Source: Butyricicoccus faecihominis
GTDB taxonomy: Bacteria > Bacillota > Clostridia > Oscillospirales > Butyricicoccaceae
NCBI RefSeq assembly: GCF_024462775.1
Contig: NZ_JANGCE010000007.1
Coordinates: 43,382 to 107,381, forward strand
Direction of reading: 5' to 3'
DNA: 64,000 bases
The notes beneath the pieces were generated by a model. The model was given only the letters and a program-made list of their open reading frames with translations. It did no database searches and had not been told where the DNA came from. How positions within the stretch are numbered: position 1 is the first letter of the stretch; the number at the start of each line of letters is the position of its first letter. A program made the translations under genes and the position numbers. This document shows positions 17,339 to 25,917 of the stretch, one piece after another.

Positions 17339-18511
17339 TTATATCCTCGCCACACCCGAATCTCTCGCCGCCTCGGCGACGGCTTCGGCAACAGCTTTGA
17401 TGACCTTCTCATCAAACGCCATCGGCATGATGTATTCCGGGGTCAGCTCGTCGTCCGAAACGCAATAGGCGATCGCCTTGGCCGCCGCGAGCTTCATTTC
17501 CTCATTGATATCGGACGCGCGCACATCCAAAGCGCCGCGAAAAATACCGGGGAACGCCAGCACGTTGTTGATCTGGTTCGGGTAATCCGAACGGCCGGTG
17601 CCGACGACCGCCGCGCCGCCCTTCTTCGCATCCTCCGGCCAGATCTCGGGCACGGGATTGGCCATGGCGAACACCATCGGATGCTCCGCCATGGCGCCGA
17701 CCATCTCGCTTGTCAGCACCTGCGGGGCCGACATACCGAAGAACACGTCCGCGCCCTTTACGGCGTCCGCCAGCGTACCGGTCAGGTGGGCGCGGTTGGT
17801 CACCCGCGCCATTTGCTCCTGCGCGGGATTTAAGCGCTCGTCGCCCTCACAGACGATGCCGAAGCGCTCGCACATAACGATATCCTTGACGCCGAGGAAC
17901 ATCAAAAATTTGGTCACCGCGATCGCCGCAGCGCCGCAGCCGTTAACCACCATCTTGATCTCGTCCACCTTGCGGCCGGTCAAACGGCAGGCGTTTAACA
18001 GCGCCGCGCCGCAGCAAACGGCGGTGCCGTGCTGATCGTCATGAAAGACCGGAATATCGCACACTTCCTTGAGCCGCCGCTCGATCTCGAAGCAGCGCGG
18101 GGCCGCGATATCCTCCAGATTGATGCCGCCAAACGAACCGGAGATCAATTCGATCGTGCGAACGATCTCATCCACATCCTTGGATCGGACGCAGAGCGGG
18201 AACGCATCGACATCGGCAAACGCCTTAAAAAGCGCGCACTTGCCCTCCATCACAGGCATACCGGCTTCCGGCCCGATATCGCCAAGGCCCAGAACCGCCG
18301 TGCCGTCCGTAATGACGGCGACCAGATTATGGCGGCGGGTATACTTATAGCTGTCCGCCGGGTTTTCCTTGATCTTCAGGCAGGGCTCGGCCACGCCGGG
18401 CGTGTAGGCGATCGAAAGATCTTCCTTGCTGTTTACCTCGCACCGCGCAACGACTTCGATCTTGCCGCCCCACTGCTCGTGCGCTTTCAGCGCGCGCTCC
18501 TTCAAATCCAT
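17339..18511 (-). CDS. NAD(P)-dependent malic enzyme
   Basis: A 390-residue short malic enzyme that decarboxylates malate to pyruvate with NAD(P)H formation, in central carbon metabolism. The N-terminal catalytic motif is SIAYTPGVAEPC with Tyr36; further motifs are VITDGTAVLGLGDIGP, the metal/lysine region MPVMEGKCALFK, PVFHDDQHGTA and the nucleotide fold starting MVVNGCGAAAIA. Cofactor preference cannot be read reliably; the short form without a phosphotransacetylase-like tail resembles the Gram-positive NAD-type enzymes. A GGAGG site lies seven bases before the ATG. It follows the MATE gene by 35 bases with no terminator, so the two are likely co-transcribed. Confidence 0.9.
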   Translation of the reverse strand: MDLKERALKAHEQWGGKIEVVARCEVNSKEDLSIAYTPGVAEPCLKIKENPADSYKYTRRHNLVAVITDGTAVLGLGDIGPEAGMPVMEGKCALFKAFADVDAFPLCVRSKDVDEIVRTIELISGSFGGINLEDIAAPRCFEIERRLKEVCDIPVFHDDQHGTAVCCGAALLNACRLTGRKVDEIKMVVNGCGAAAIAVTKFLMFLGVKDIVMCERFGIVCEGDERLNPAQEQMARVTNRAHLTGTLADAVKGADVFFGMSAPQVLTSEMVGAMAEHPMVFAMANPVPEIWPEDAKKGGAAVVGTGRSDYPNQINNVLAFPGIFRGALDVRASDINEEMKLAAAKAIAYCVSDDELTPEYIMPMAFDEKVIKAVAEAVAEAARDSGVARI

Positions 18512-18546
18512 AATTGTTCCTCCATCGGCATATATTTTTCTATTTC

Positions 18547-19962
18547 TTATTTTACAGCAAAATCTTCTTGCTGCCTAGGGGCAGAATCGCCAAAGGAGCC
18601 CGCGTCCTTCTCCTTGCGTTTGCGCATCAGCTTTGGGAAGAGCAGCAAAAACGCGATACCGGACACCACCGCCGCCAAAATGTCAGAGATCGGCTCCGCG
18701 TAAAACAGCGCGGTCGCTGAAAAGGCGGCGGGCAGCACGACCACGCCGACCAAATACACAGTCTTGCGCAGCATCGAAAAGGTAAGCCCCCATTTTACCA
18801 GCCCCATGCCGGTGAATCCATCGACAAAGGGGTATTGGATCGCAAGGCCGATAATGCCCAGCGTGTAAGTACGGATCATCCACGCCGCCTGCTCGATATA
18901 GACGGGGTCGGTGGTAAAGATACGCGCGAACGGCTCCGCCACCAAGCGCGCGAGCAGGAACATCACGAGAACGAACGCGAAGCACAAAAGCATGATTCGT
19001 TTTTCCGCGCGAACCACACGGTCGACCCGACCGGCGCCATAATTGTAACCCAAAATCGCCTGCGTGCCCGCCGTAATACCGCCGAGCGGCATGGTGACGA
19101 TCAGCATAAAGCTCTGCATGATGGCGGCGCAGGCGATCAGCATGTCGCTCTCTCCCCCGCCGAAGCGGCGCAGCATCACGTTCACTGAAATGAGCAGCAC
19201 ATTATCCAGCCCAATAATGAGCGCGGGCGATAGACCGACCTGCGCGATGCGGCGCATCCACCCCGCATGCAGCGGGCACTTGGTAATGCCGACCGCCGCG
19301 CGCCCTCCGAACAAAAACCGCAGCGTATATACCGCGGAACAGGCCTGCGACACGACCGTGGCCAGCGCCGCGCCGCGCACCCCCATGTGCAGCAAAAAGA
19401 TGAACACCGGATCGAGCACGATATTGACCGCCGCGCCCACAATGACTGAACGCATGGCCACGCCCGCAAAGCCCTGACTCATGACGATCTGGTTCAGGCC
19501 GTAGGATATCAGGGCAAATACCGTGCCCGATACATAGGTCGTAAAATAGGCGTTGGCATAGGGCCAAAGCTGCTCGCTCGCGCCAAAGGCGAAGAGAATG
19601 GGCTTTTTCAGCACGAGCGCGGGCACCGTGACCAGCACACTGATGGCAAGCAGCAGATAAAAGCTGTTTGCCACAATCTGCCGCGCGCCCTCCATATCGC
19701 GCCGCCCCATGCGGATGCTCATCAGCGGTCCGCCGCCAAAGCCGACCAGCGCCGCGAACGCGGTAATCATCGTTACGACCGGCGCGCACACGCCCACGCC
19801 CGCAAGCGATAACTCGCCCACGCCCGCGATATGGCCAACGTACACACGGTCGACCACACTATATAAAATATTGACGAACTGCGCCAGCATGGCCGGCAGC
19901 GCTAGTTGCAGCACCAACTTTCCCTCCGGCGCGGTGCCGAGAATGCTCTCCTGCTGCTCCAC
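18547..19962 (-). CDS. MATE-family multidrug exporter
   Basis: A membrane protein of about 471 residues with twelve hydrophobic helices in two related halves, as in Na+- or H+-coupled MATE exporters (DinF/NorM relatives). The first half begins LVLQLALPAMLAQFVN with VDRVYVGHIAG shortly after; the second half has GITAGTQAILGYNYGAG. The start is placed at the GTG at 19962, preceded by GGAGGGGG at six bases; an upstream ATG at 19986 would put this site inside the coding region. Substrate unknown. It lies upstream of and probably co-transcribed with malic enzyme. Confidence 0.9.
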   Translation of the reverse strand: MEQQESILGTAPEGKLVLQLALPAMLAQFVNILYSVVDRVYVGHIAGVGELSLAGVGVCAPVVTMITAFAALVGFGGGPLMSIRMGRRDMEGARQIVANSFYLLLAISVLVTVPALVLKKPILFAFGASEQLWPYANAYFTTYVSGTVFALISYGLNQIVMSQGFAGVAMRSVIVGAAVNIVLDPVFIFLLHMGVRGAALATVVSQACSAVYTLRFLFGGRAAVGITKCPLHAGWMRRIAQVGLSPALIIGLDNVLLISVNVMLRRFGGGESDMLIACAAIMQSFMLIVTMPLGGITAGTQAILGYNYGAGRVDRVVRAEKRIMLLCFAFVLVMFLLARLVAEPFARIFTTDPVYIEQAAWMIRTYTLGIIGLAIQYPFVDGFTGMGLVKWGLTFSMLRKTVYLVGVVVLPAAFSATALFYAEPISDILAAVVSGIAFLLLFPKLMRKRKEKDAGSFGDSAPRQQEDFAVK

Positions 19963-19994
19963 CGTAATCCCCCTCCCACTTTTCAAACATTTCT

Positions 19995-20023
19995 ATTATA
20001 TCGGCTCGTACGAGTTTCGTAAA
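19995..20023 (-). promoter_or_regulatory. Promoter of the MATE gene with a palindrome in its spacer
   Basis: Minus-strand TTTACG (20023-20018), 17-base spacer and TATAAT (20000-19995). The spacer contains the perfect palindrome CTCGTACGAG (20005-20014), a possible repressor or MerR-type activator site, which would fit drug-controlled expression of an exporter. Confidence 0.6.
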
Positions 20024-20102
20024 GAGTTATCTGCCTATCCCACAAACTTTTTGCCGGAATTCTTGAAAAGCGAAATTTCTGAGCCTCGGAGAACAATTTT
20101 AT

Positions 20103-20140
20103 AAAAAAGGCACGCCGCAGTTTCATGCGGCGTGCCTTTT
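20103..20140 (-). terminator. Terminator of the transketolase genes
   Basis: A perfect 15-base-pair stem (20105-20119 and 20126-20140) with a six-base loop, followed on the minus strand by a T-run, 16 bases beyond the transketolase C-subunit stop. Confidence 0.85.
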
Positions 20141-20156
20141 ATGTTCGTTTAGTCGC

Positions 20157-21122
20157 TTACTTGCGCGAAACGGCCTTCTTGACAGCTTGGGCGATATCGT
20201 CAGCCGTGACGTTATACTCCTTGCGGAGGAAGTCCTCTGCGCCGACCTGACCGAAGCGCTCCTGAATACCGACCATCTCCATCGGAACCGGCTGGTTCTT
20301 AGCGAGGCAGTTTGCAACAACGCTGCCCAGACCGCAGCCGACCTGATGGTTTTCGGCGGTAACAACGCAGCCGCACTCCTTAGCGGAGGCGATCACAAGT
20401 TCCTCGTCGAGCGGCTTCCAGGTGAACATGTCGATCACCTTGGCGGCAACGCCTTCAGCGGCCAGTGCTTCGGCAGCCTTCAGCGCTTCGTCTACCATGA
20501 TGCCGGAGGCAATGATGGCAACATCCTTGCCTTCCGTGAGGGTAACGCCCTTGCCGATCTCAAAATCAGAGCCGTCGGCGTAAACGGTGGTTACGCCCTT
20601 GCGGATCATGCGCATGTAAGAGAACTTGCCGGAATCGGCCAGCTTCTTGGTCAGGCAGTTGATCTGCGCGTAGTCCACGGGGTCGATCACGACTGCGTCC
20701 GGAATGGACAGGTACAGCGCGCAATCTTCAAACGGCATATGGGTGCCGCCGTTGTACGCGGCGCAAACGCCGGGGTCGGAACCGACAACGTGTACCGGCA
20801 GAGCGGCATACGCGGCGGACATGAACGCCTGATCGAACGCGCGGCGGGATGCGAAGCAGCCGAAAGAGTGCATGAACACCTTCTTGCCGGTCGCGGTCAG
20901 GCCTGCGGAAACGCCCATAGCGTTCGCTTCGGCAATGCCTGCGTTGATGGTACGGTCCGGATAAGCCTTAGCCAGCTTACCGGTATTGATGCAGTTTTCC
21001 AGATCGCAGTCAACATGTACAACGGTAGGATCCTTCTCCATCAGCTCAAGCATCGCGGAGACGTAACCGTCGCGGTTGGCGCGGGAATCCTTTTCGTGTT
21101 TGCCAATCAAAGTAAAGCTCAT
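20157..21122 (-). CDS. Transketolase, C-terminal subunit (split enzyme)
   Basis: A 321-residue protein corresponding to the pyrimidine-binding and C-terminal domains of transketolase: NAGIAEANAMGVSAGL contains the catalytic Glu that activates thiamine diphosphate, SFGCFASRRAFDQ and YNGGTHMPFED follow, and the C-terminal domain begins near VAIIASGIMVDEAL. It needs the N-terminal subunit encoded 14 bases upstream. Together they move two-carbon units between sugar phosphates (non-oxidative pentose phosphate pathway). The split form is common in Firmicutes and is easy to confuse with 1-deoxyxylulose-5-phosphate synthase, which is longer and continuous. Confidence 0.92.
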   Translation of the reverse strand: MSFTLIGKHEKDSRANRDGYVSAMLELMEKDPTVVHVDCDLENCINTGKLAKAYPDRTINAGIAEANAMGVSAGLTATGKKVFMHSFGCFASRRAFDQAFMSAAYAALPVHVVGSDPGVCAAYNGGTHMPFEDCALYLSIPDAVVIDPVDYAQINCLTKKLADSGKFSYMRMIRKGVTTVYADGSDFEIGKGVTLTEGKDVAIIASGIMVDEALKAAEALAAEGVAAKVIDMFTWKPLDEELVIASAKECGCVVTAENHQVGCGLGSVVANCLAKNQPVPMEMVGIQERFGQVGAEDFLRKEYNVTADDIAQAVKKAVSRK

Positions 21123-21136
21123 TCCTATTCCCTCCC

Positions 21137-21997
21137 TTACTGTGCCTTGATCTCGGCGTACTGCTTCTCAGCGTAAGCAATGGCTTCGTCCCACTGCTCC
21201 TTAGAAGGCTGCGAAGAGTGTGCGCCAGTGCCGTCAGCAAAGGTAGCGCCCTTGCCCTTAACGGTGTTCAGCACGATACAGGTGGGCTTGCCCTTCGTGG
21301 CATAGGCCTGCTGTACGGCGTCGTAGATCTGCTCAACGTCGTTGCCGTCGGCAAGATTGATCACGTTCCAGCCAAAAGCGTCGAACTTAGCGCCGATGCC
21401 CTTGCCGTGGCTCATGACCGCTTCGCACGCGCCGTCGAGCTGATACTTATTATCGTCTACGAAGCAGACGAGGTTGTCCAGTTTGTAGTGCGCGGCGAAC
21501 TGAGCCGCTTCCCAAACCTGACCTTCATCGCACTCGCCGTCGCCGACAAATACGAATACGTGGTTGTCGCGCTTATCGATCTTGTTGCCAAGAGCGGCGC
21601 CGGTAGCGGTAGACATGCCTTGGCCGAGCGAGCCGGTGGTCAGGTCAACGCCGGGGGTCTTCTGACGGTCGGTGTGGGACGGGAAATTGGTGTGGGGCTG
21701 ATTGAGCGTATACGCCTGCTCCAAGGGGTAGAAGCCCTTGAGGCCGAGGGTCGCGTACATTGCCGGGCCGGCGTGGCCCTTGGAGAGGACGCACCAGTCG
21801 CGGTCTTCCCAGCGAGGATTCTTCGGATCGATCTTCATCACATCGCCGTAAAGTACGGCGAGAGCGTCGATGATCGACATCGAGCCGCCCACATGGCCAA
21901 AGCCAAGCGAGCCGATCGTCTTGACGGTCTCAAGACGGATCTGCGCTGCGAATACACGAAGCTCCTGCATCTTTTCTGCTTTCTGCATTGCATACAC
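21137..21997 (-). CDS. Transketolase, N-terminal subunit (split enzyme)
   Basis: A 286-residue protein carrying the thiamine-diphosphate pyrophosphate-binding half: LGFGHVGGSMSIIDAL, VLSKGHAGPAMYA, TGSLGQGMSTATG and the metal-binding FVGDGECDEGQVWEAAQFA followed by FVDDNKYQLDG. The first ATG (21997) and a second at 21988 are both possible; the second leaves a better gap to the weak AGG-rich site. It precedes the C-terminal subunit by 14 bases and is driven by the promoter at 22073-22101. Confidence 0.92.
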   Translation of the reverse strand: MYAMQKAEKMQELRVFAAQIRLETVKTIGSLGFGHVGGSMSIIDALAVLYGDVMKIDPKNPRWEDRDWCVLSKGHAGPAMYATLGLKGFYPLEQAYTLNQPHTNFPSHTDRQKTPGVDLTTGSLGQGMSTATGAALGNKIDKRDNHVFVFVGDGECDEGQVWEAAQFAAHYKLDNLVCFVDDNKYQLDGACEAVMSHGKGIGAKFDAFGWNVINLADGNDVEQIYDAVQQAYATKGKPTCIVLNTVKGKGATFADGTGAHSSQPSKEQWDEAIAYAEKQYAEIKAQ

Positions 21998-22072
21998 CTG
22001 CCTAATACAAAATTTTTCTCAAAACGGAACAGGGTCCGGGCTGCGGCGCAAAATACACGCCGTCTTGAATAC

Positions 22073-22101
22073 AGTTTAACACCAACGACCCGCGAGTTCA
22101 A
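22073..22101 (-). promoter_or_regulatory. Promoter of the split transketolase operon
   Basis: Minus-strand TTGAAC (22101-22096) and TAAACT (22078-22073) with a 17-base spacer, 76 bases before the first ATG. Confidence 0.55.
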
Positions 22102-22210
22102 CCGCATTTCTTATTTTCATCATAAAATTTTGAACCTATATTTTGGCCAGTCCGGAAAAATCCACAAAAAAATTGGTGCAAAAATATAAAAATTGTTTGT
22201 TGTGTCTTGG

Positions 22211-22238
22211 TTGCTTTTTCGTGGTTTTCTGGTAATAT
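22211..22238 (+). promoter_or_regulatory. Promoter of the DeoR-family regulator gene
   Basis: TTGCTT (22211-22216), 16-base spacer and TAATAT (22233-22238). The 334-base divergent region (21998-22331) otherwise holds only AT-rich sequence and the transketolase promoter, so it is the likely site of DeoR control. Confidence 0.5.
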
Positions 22239-22331
22239 TAAAAATAGGGTTCTATTTATGCATCTGCTTGTGATAAAATTTTAAGAGAAAAAAATAAGGG
22301 ATTAAATAGTAATACGGATTGGGGAAGCGTC

Positions 22332-23087
22332 ATGAAAGTAAATCGGCTGAATTCCATTGAACAATACGTCATTGCGCGGGAAACGGTCAGCATTGACGAA
22401 CTGTGCGAGGTGTTCGGGGTATCCAAAAACACCATCCGCCGCGACCTGAACGAGTTGGAAATGCGCGGACATATCACCAAGGTATACGGCGGCGTTACCG
22501 CCGCCGTTTCAAACGGCGCGGTGCCTACGCCCATCCGCTCCGGGCTAAACCCGGCGGATAAATCGCTGATCGGCCGGCTCGCGGCGGAGGAGATCGAGGA
22601 CGGCGACACGATTTTTATCGATTCCGGCACGACTACGCTGTGCCTTTTGCGTTATCTGGTGGCAAAAAAACGCATCACCATCATCACCCATTCCCTCGGC
22701 GCGTTGAGCGAGGCCGCCAAGTATGAAAACCTGACCATTATTTCGCTGGGGGGCATTTACAGCCCCACGACCGATTCCTTTGTCGGTCTTTCCACGATCG
22801 AAGCGCTCTCCGCCGTGCGCATCACCAAGGCGTTCATGGGCGCGACCGGCGTATCGCTCACCGCGGGCATGACCAACACCACCTTTTTAGAAGCCGAGAT
22901 CAAGCGCGCCGTCGTTCAGCGCGCGGACCATATTTACTTAATGGCCGATTCCTCCAAGATCGGCCGCGAGGCGATCGTCACCTTCTGTCATTTAAAGGAC
23001 CTAACCGCCTTCATCACAGACCGCGAGCCGCCAATGGATTATATCGATCTTTGCCGTTCGGCAAACGTGCGGATTCGTTACGAATAA
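22332..23087 (+). CDS. DeoR-family transcriptional regulator
   Basis: A 251-residue repressor of the usual length. The N-terminal helix-turn-helix covers residues about 6-55 (SIEQYVIARETVSIDELCEVF, then GVSKNTIRRDLNEL), with the family's GHITKVYGG after it. The C-terminal sugar-phosphate sensor starts at FIDSGTTTLCLLRYL, with GATGVSLTAGMTN and ADSSKIG. These regulators usually respond to phosphorylated sugars. It is divergent from the split transketolase operon and probably controls it or its own gene; the inducer is unknown. Confidence 0.9.
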   Translation: MKVNRLNSIEQYVIARETVSIDELCEVFGVSKNTIRRDLNELEMRGHITKVYGGVTAAVSNGAVPTPIRSGLNPADKSLIGRLAAEEIEDGDTIFIDSGTTTLCLLRYLVAKKRITIITHSLGALSEAAKYENLTIISLGGIYSPTTDSFVGLSTIEALSAVRITKAFMGATGVSLTAGMTNTTFLEAEIKRAVVQRADHIYLMADSSKIGREAIVTFCHLKDLTAFITDREPPMDYIDLCRSANVRIRYE

Positions 23088-23096
23088 TACGAATAT

Positions 23097-23138
23097 GAGG
23101 GGAGCACGTTGCGATGGCGGCGCGTTCCCCTTTGTTTG
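23097..23138 (+). terminator. Terminator of the DeoR gene
   Basis: An AGGGGAGCACG arm (about 23098-23108) pairs with CGCGTTCCCC (about 23122-23131) allowing G-U pairs, followed by TTTGTTTG. Confidence 0.5.
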
Positions 23139-23230
23139 TCCGGAAGGGCGGATGAGGGCGCTTGTTTCTGCGGCTTTTCGTGTGAAAAATCCTCAAGGTA
23201 AAGTTTTTGTGAACATATTCTTTTCCGGGT

Positions 23231-23258
23231 TGTACTGCCATGGAATATCCGCTATAAT
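23231..23258 (+). promoter_or_regulatory. Strong promoter of the ABC-exporter leader
   Basis: TTGTAC, a 17-base spacer and a perfect TATAAT (23253-23258). It lies far upstream of the ABC ATPase start and makes a leader of about 170 bases that includes a terminator. Confidence 0.7.
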
Positions 23259-23289
23259 GGCCCAAAACAAAGGATGGTGAAAACATACC

Positions 23290-23457
23290 ATGGACAACGC
23301 CTTAAGCGACGCTGCCCGAAGTACGTCTTACCCTATGGAAAAGCCAAAGCACACCTTGCGCTTTCTTGCGCCGGAGGTGTGCTTTTTCTGTTTTCAGCCA
23401 TGTCAGGCAGCCGTGACAATCAAGAAAGGGCGATCTTATGAATTTGCAACTATTTGA
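23290..23457 (+). CDS. Possible leader ORF overlapping the attenuator of the ABC exporter genes
   Basis: A 55-codon frame begins with ATG at 23290 about 25 bases after the likely transcription start, passes through the terminator and ends 20 bases inside the ABC ATPase gene. A second frame (ATG 23274 to TGA 23439-23441) is also open for 55 codons and overlaps the ATPase ATG in ATGA fashion, but has no room for a ribosome binding site. Neither matches a known protein; the first is preceded only by a weak GGTG. The arrangement recalls the bmrB leader ORF of the Bacillus bmrCD exporter, where translation of a short frame controls termination. Treat as a hypothesis. Confidence 0.3.
   Translation: MDNALSDAARSTSYPMEKPKHTLRFLAPEVCFFCFQPCQAAVTIKKGRSYEFATI
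23346..23390 (+). terminator. Intrinsic terminator (candidate attenuator) just before the ABC exporter genes
   Basis: A perfect 11-base-pair stem (23346-23356 with 23375-23385), containing an inner GCGC/GCGC pairing, is followed by TTTTTCTGTTTT. It stands about 80 bases downstream of the leader promoter and 48 bases before the ATPase start, so it must be passed for exporter expression. Confidence 0.75.
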
Positions 23458-24151
23458 AATAAAAAAATCCTTTGGAAACAAAAAGGTACTGCGGGACTGC
23501 TCGTTCACGTTTGAAAAAGGTAAAATATATGGATTGCTTGGTCGAAACGGCGCGGGCAAGACCACGCTTTTCAACTGCCTGACCGACGAGGTGGCGCCCG
23601 ATAGCGGAAAAGCAGAAATTTGCGAAGCGAACGGAAACTGCCATGCGCTTATGGCGGACGAGGTCGGATATGTGTTCTCCACGCCGATTCTGCCGGATTT
23701 TCTGACCGGATATGAGTTTATCAAATTTTTTATGGACATAAACGAGCGAAAAATAGACCCCCATAAGACGATAGACGACTACTTTGATATGGTAAAGATC
23801 AACGCCGAGGATCGTCACCGCCTGATCAAAGGCTATTCGCACGGCATGAAAAACAAAGTACAGATGCTTTGCTTTATGATCGTCCGGCCTCCTGTCATTC
23901 TGCTCGACGAGCCGCTGACTTCCTTCGACGTGGTGGTGGCATTGGAAATCAAACAGCTATTACGCGAAATCAAACACGACCATATCATTATTTTTTCCAC
24001 GCACATCCTGCAACTGGCAACCGATCTATGCGACGAGATCGTCGTGCTCAGCGACGGTCGCTTGCAGCAGATTGACCATACCATGCTGCAAAGCAAGGAC
24101 TTTGAGACACAGATCATAGAGCTTTTGAAAGATGAGGCAGCCTATGATTAA
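23438..24151 (+). CDS. ABC transporter ATP-binding protein (BcrA/CcmA-like exporter type)
   Basis: A 237-residue nucleotide-binding subunit. Walker A is GRNGAGKT (35-42), the signature is the variant GYSHGMKNKV instead of LSGGQ, and Walker B with the catalytic Glu is VILLDEPLTSFD. The variant signature is usual in exporter-type ABC ATPases of Firmicutes. It overlaps the permease gene that follows and is preceded by a promoter-terminator leader. The pair probably exports a drug, peptide or lipid-like compound; the substrate cannot be read. Confidence 0.92.
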   Translation: MNLQLFEIKKSFGNKKVLRDCSFTFEKGKIYGLLGRNGAGKTTLFNCLTDEVAPDSGKAEICEANGNCHALMADEVGYVFSTPILPDFLTGYEFIKFFMDINERKIDPHKTIDDYFDMVKINAEDRHRLIKGYSHGMKNKVQMLCFMIVRPPVILLDEPLTSFDVVVALEIKQLLREIKHDHIIIFSTHILQLATDLCDEIVVLSDGRLQQIDHTMLQSKDFETQIIELLKDEAAYD

Positions 24152-25766
24152 AACATTAAAGCAGATCACCGATATCAAAGCCGTTTTATGGGTCAACACG
24201 TTTTGCTATTATTTTCGGCGGCTATGGCTGGTCGGAAAATGGATGCCGGAATCGATCTATTCCCGGTACGGTCTCAAAAAGGCGCTTGCCGTAGTGGCAA
24301 ACATCGTCCGGCAGCTTATCGATTTTTGCGGCAAGCCGCTTTATCTGCTCGCTTTTGTCGGGCTGCCGCTTCTGGCTACGCTGGATATCCAAACGATGTC
24401 CAAGGCGTTCCCCGCGATGGTGCACATCCTGTTTTTCTTAAATTGCGGGATCGGTTCGGTTGCTGAAAGTCAGATTTTTACGGTCACAAGGGACAAGGTG
24501 GCCTGTATCAAGTATTTGCATATGGATGCGCGTACCTATCTCAAGGCTTTTTTGGCATATAAATACGTTCCCTTTTTTCTATACTATTTGCCTTGGCTAT
24601 TCGTGTCCGCCCGACTGCTGGGCGCAACGCTTCTGCAAGGATTTTTTCTCTGGCTCTTGCTGCTTTCCTTCCGCATGATCGGAGAGGCGTCTCAGCTGCT
24701 GATCTTTGACCGGACGGGCAAGGTCATTTCGCGCAGTATGGCGTATAATTGGGCAGTCATCGGCATTGGCCTTACGGGAGCCTATCTGCCCGCAGCGTTC
24801 GGTTGGACGGGGGGTTTGGCCGCGGTCCTGCTCCATCCGGTCAGCGTGGTCGTTTACGTCGCGCTTGGCATCGTAAGCCTTTGGTACATTACGGTGGGCT
24901 ACCGTGGGTATGAAGAAAAATTTCATCGCTCCATCGATCAAAACTTTCTATTATCAACGCTTCTCAAGTCCTCCACCGGCGCATCCGCCGGTTTTAGAGC
25001 GGTCGAGATCAAGGAAACGGATGCGAAAGGTTCCGAATCAGCGAAGGAAAAGTTTCGGAAACTCACCGGCTACCGGTATATGAACGCTCTGTTTTTTGCA
25101 CGGCATAGAAGGCAGCTGGTCAAGCCGGTCTATTATCGGCTGCTCGCAACAGCCGGGCTGTTTTCCGGAGCCGTGGCGTTTTGGATCGTCAACCGCGAGG
25201 CGGCGGTCCGTCTTAGTACCAATTTGACCTCCCTGCTGCCGTTCTTCGTTTATATCATGTATTTTATGACGGTTGCGGACAAAGCCGCCCGCGCCATGTT
25301 CTTTAACTGCGATAAGGATATGCTGCATTATGCCTACTACCGTCAGCCGCAGACCGTTTTGCGCAATTTTCAAATACGGCTGTTTCGCGTATCCCTGTAC
25401 GACCTTGTAATCGCGGGTGCGATCTGTCTGGCGGCGCTGGGCTTTTGTCTGCTCTGCGGCACTTCCCTATTCAGCATGGACCTTATGCTGTTCTGTGTGA
25501 CCATTCTTCTGTTGTCCATTTTGTTTACGGCGCATCATTTGTGCCTCTATTATATTTTCCAACCATATTCGGAAAGTTTGCAGATAAAAAACCCTTTTTA
25601 CTCGTTTATCAATGTACTGATGTACGTTCTGTGTTTCCTTTGCCTGCAAATTGAAACAGGCGGTTTTGTTTTTACGATGTCGGCGCTTGGATTCACCACG
25701 CTTTATATTGTCGTTGCGTTGGTGCTGGTTTACCATCGCGCGCCGAAATCGTTTCGGGTAAAATAA
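24144..25766 (+). CDS. ABC transporter permease, large two-lobed membrane protein
   Basis: A protein of about 540 residues with roughly twelve hydrophobic segments in two groups (approximately residues 40-260 and 330-540) separated by a hydrophilic stretch with SESAKEKFRKLTGYRY. No substrate motif is recognised, and it has no extracytoplasmic MacB- or FtsX-like domain. I use the ATG at 24144, with GAGG six bases upstream; an ATG at 24132 is also in frame. The gene overlaps the end of the ATPase gene, so the two subunits are translationally coupled. Confidence 0.82.
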   Translation: MIKTLKQITDIKAVLWVNTFCYYFRRLWLVGKWMPESIYSRYGLKKALAVVANIVRQLIDFCGKPLYLLAFVGLPLLATLDIQTMSKAFPAMVHILFFLNCGIGSVAESQIFTVTRDKVACIKYLHMDARTYLKAFLAYKYVPFFLYYLPWLFVSARLLGATLLQGFFLWLLLLSFRMIGEASQLLIFDRTGKVISRSMAYNWAVIGIGLTGAYLPAAFGWTGGLAAVLLHPVSVVVYVALGIVSLWYITVGYRGYEEKFHRSIDQNFLLSTLLKSSTGASAGFRAVEIKETDAKGSESAKEKFRKLTGYRYMNALFFARHRRQLVKPVYYRLLATAGLFSGAVAFWIVNREAAVRLSTNLTSLLPFFVYIMYFMTVADKAARAMFFNCDKDMLHYAYYRQPQTVLRNFQIRLFRVSLYDLVIAGAICLAALGFCLLCGTSLFSMDLMLFCVTILLLSILFTAHHLCLYYIFQPYSESLQIKNPFYSFINVLMYVLCFLCLQIETGGFVFTMSALGFTTLYIVVALVLVYHRAPKSFRVK

Positions 25767-25810
25767 AAGCTTTAATCGCGCGCCCATTCGCCCTCAGCCG
25801 GACGATTGGT

Positions 25811-25839
25811 TTGACTTCTGCGCGCGCCCCTTCTATACT
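25811..25839 (+). promoter_or_regulatory. Promoter of the MFS exporter transcript
   Basis: TTGACT (25811-25816), 17-base spacer, TATACT (25834-25839). It gives a leader of about 195 bases in front of the MFS gene. Confidence 0.75.
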
Positions 25840-25878
25840 ATAAGCAACGTTCTTTTGGAAAAGGAGGCGGCGAACGGT

Positions 25879-25917
25879 ATGCGGCTCTGCATTGAAAAAG
25901 CTCCATGCAAGGTCTGA
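25879..25917 (+). CDS. Leader peptide 1 of the MFS exporter (12 residues)
   Basis: ATG to TGA, peptide MRLCIEKAPCKV. A strong GGAGG site ends about eleven bases before the ATG, with no other apparent purpose. The codons for Ala8-Pro9-Cys10 form the 5' arm of hairpin 1. A Met-Arg-Leu start is reminiscent of short macrolide-arrest peptides of the MRLR kind, though the second positive charge is missing here (Cys at position 4). Confidence 0.5.
   Translation: MRLCIEKAPCKV

Noticed and set aside
20157..21997. Split transketolase as 1-deoxyxylulose-5-phosphate synthase
   Set aside because: DXS is a single chain of about 620 residues; the two-gene arrangement and motifs match split transketolase.
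23095..23280. 61-codon plus-strand frame downstream of the DeoR gene
   Set aside because: It contains the DeoR terminator and the ABC leader promoter and has no ribosome binding site.
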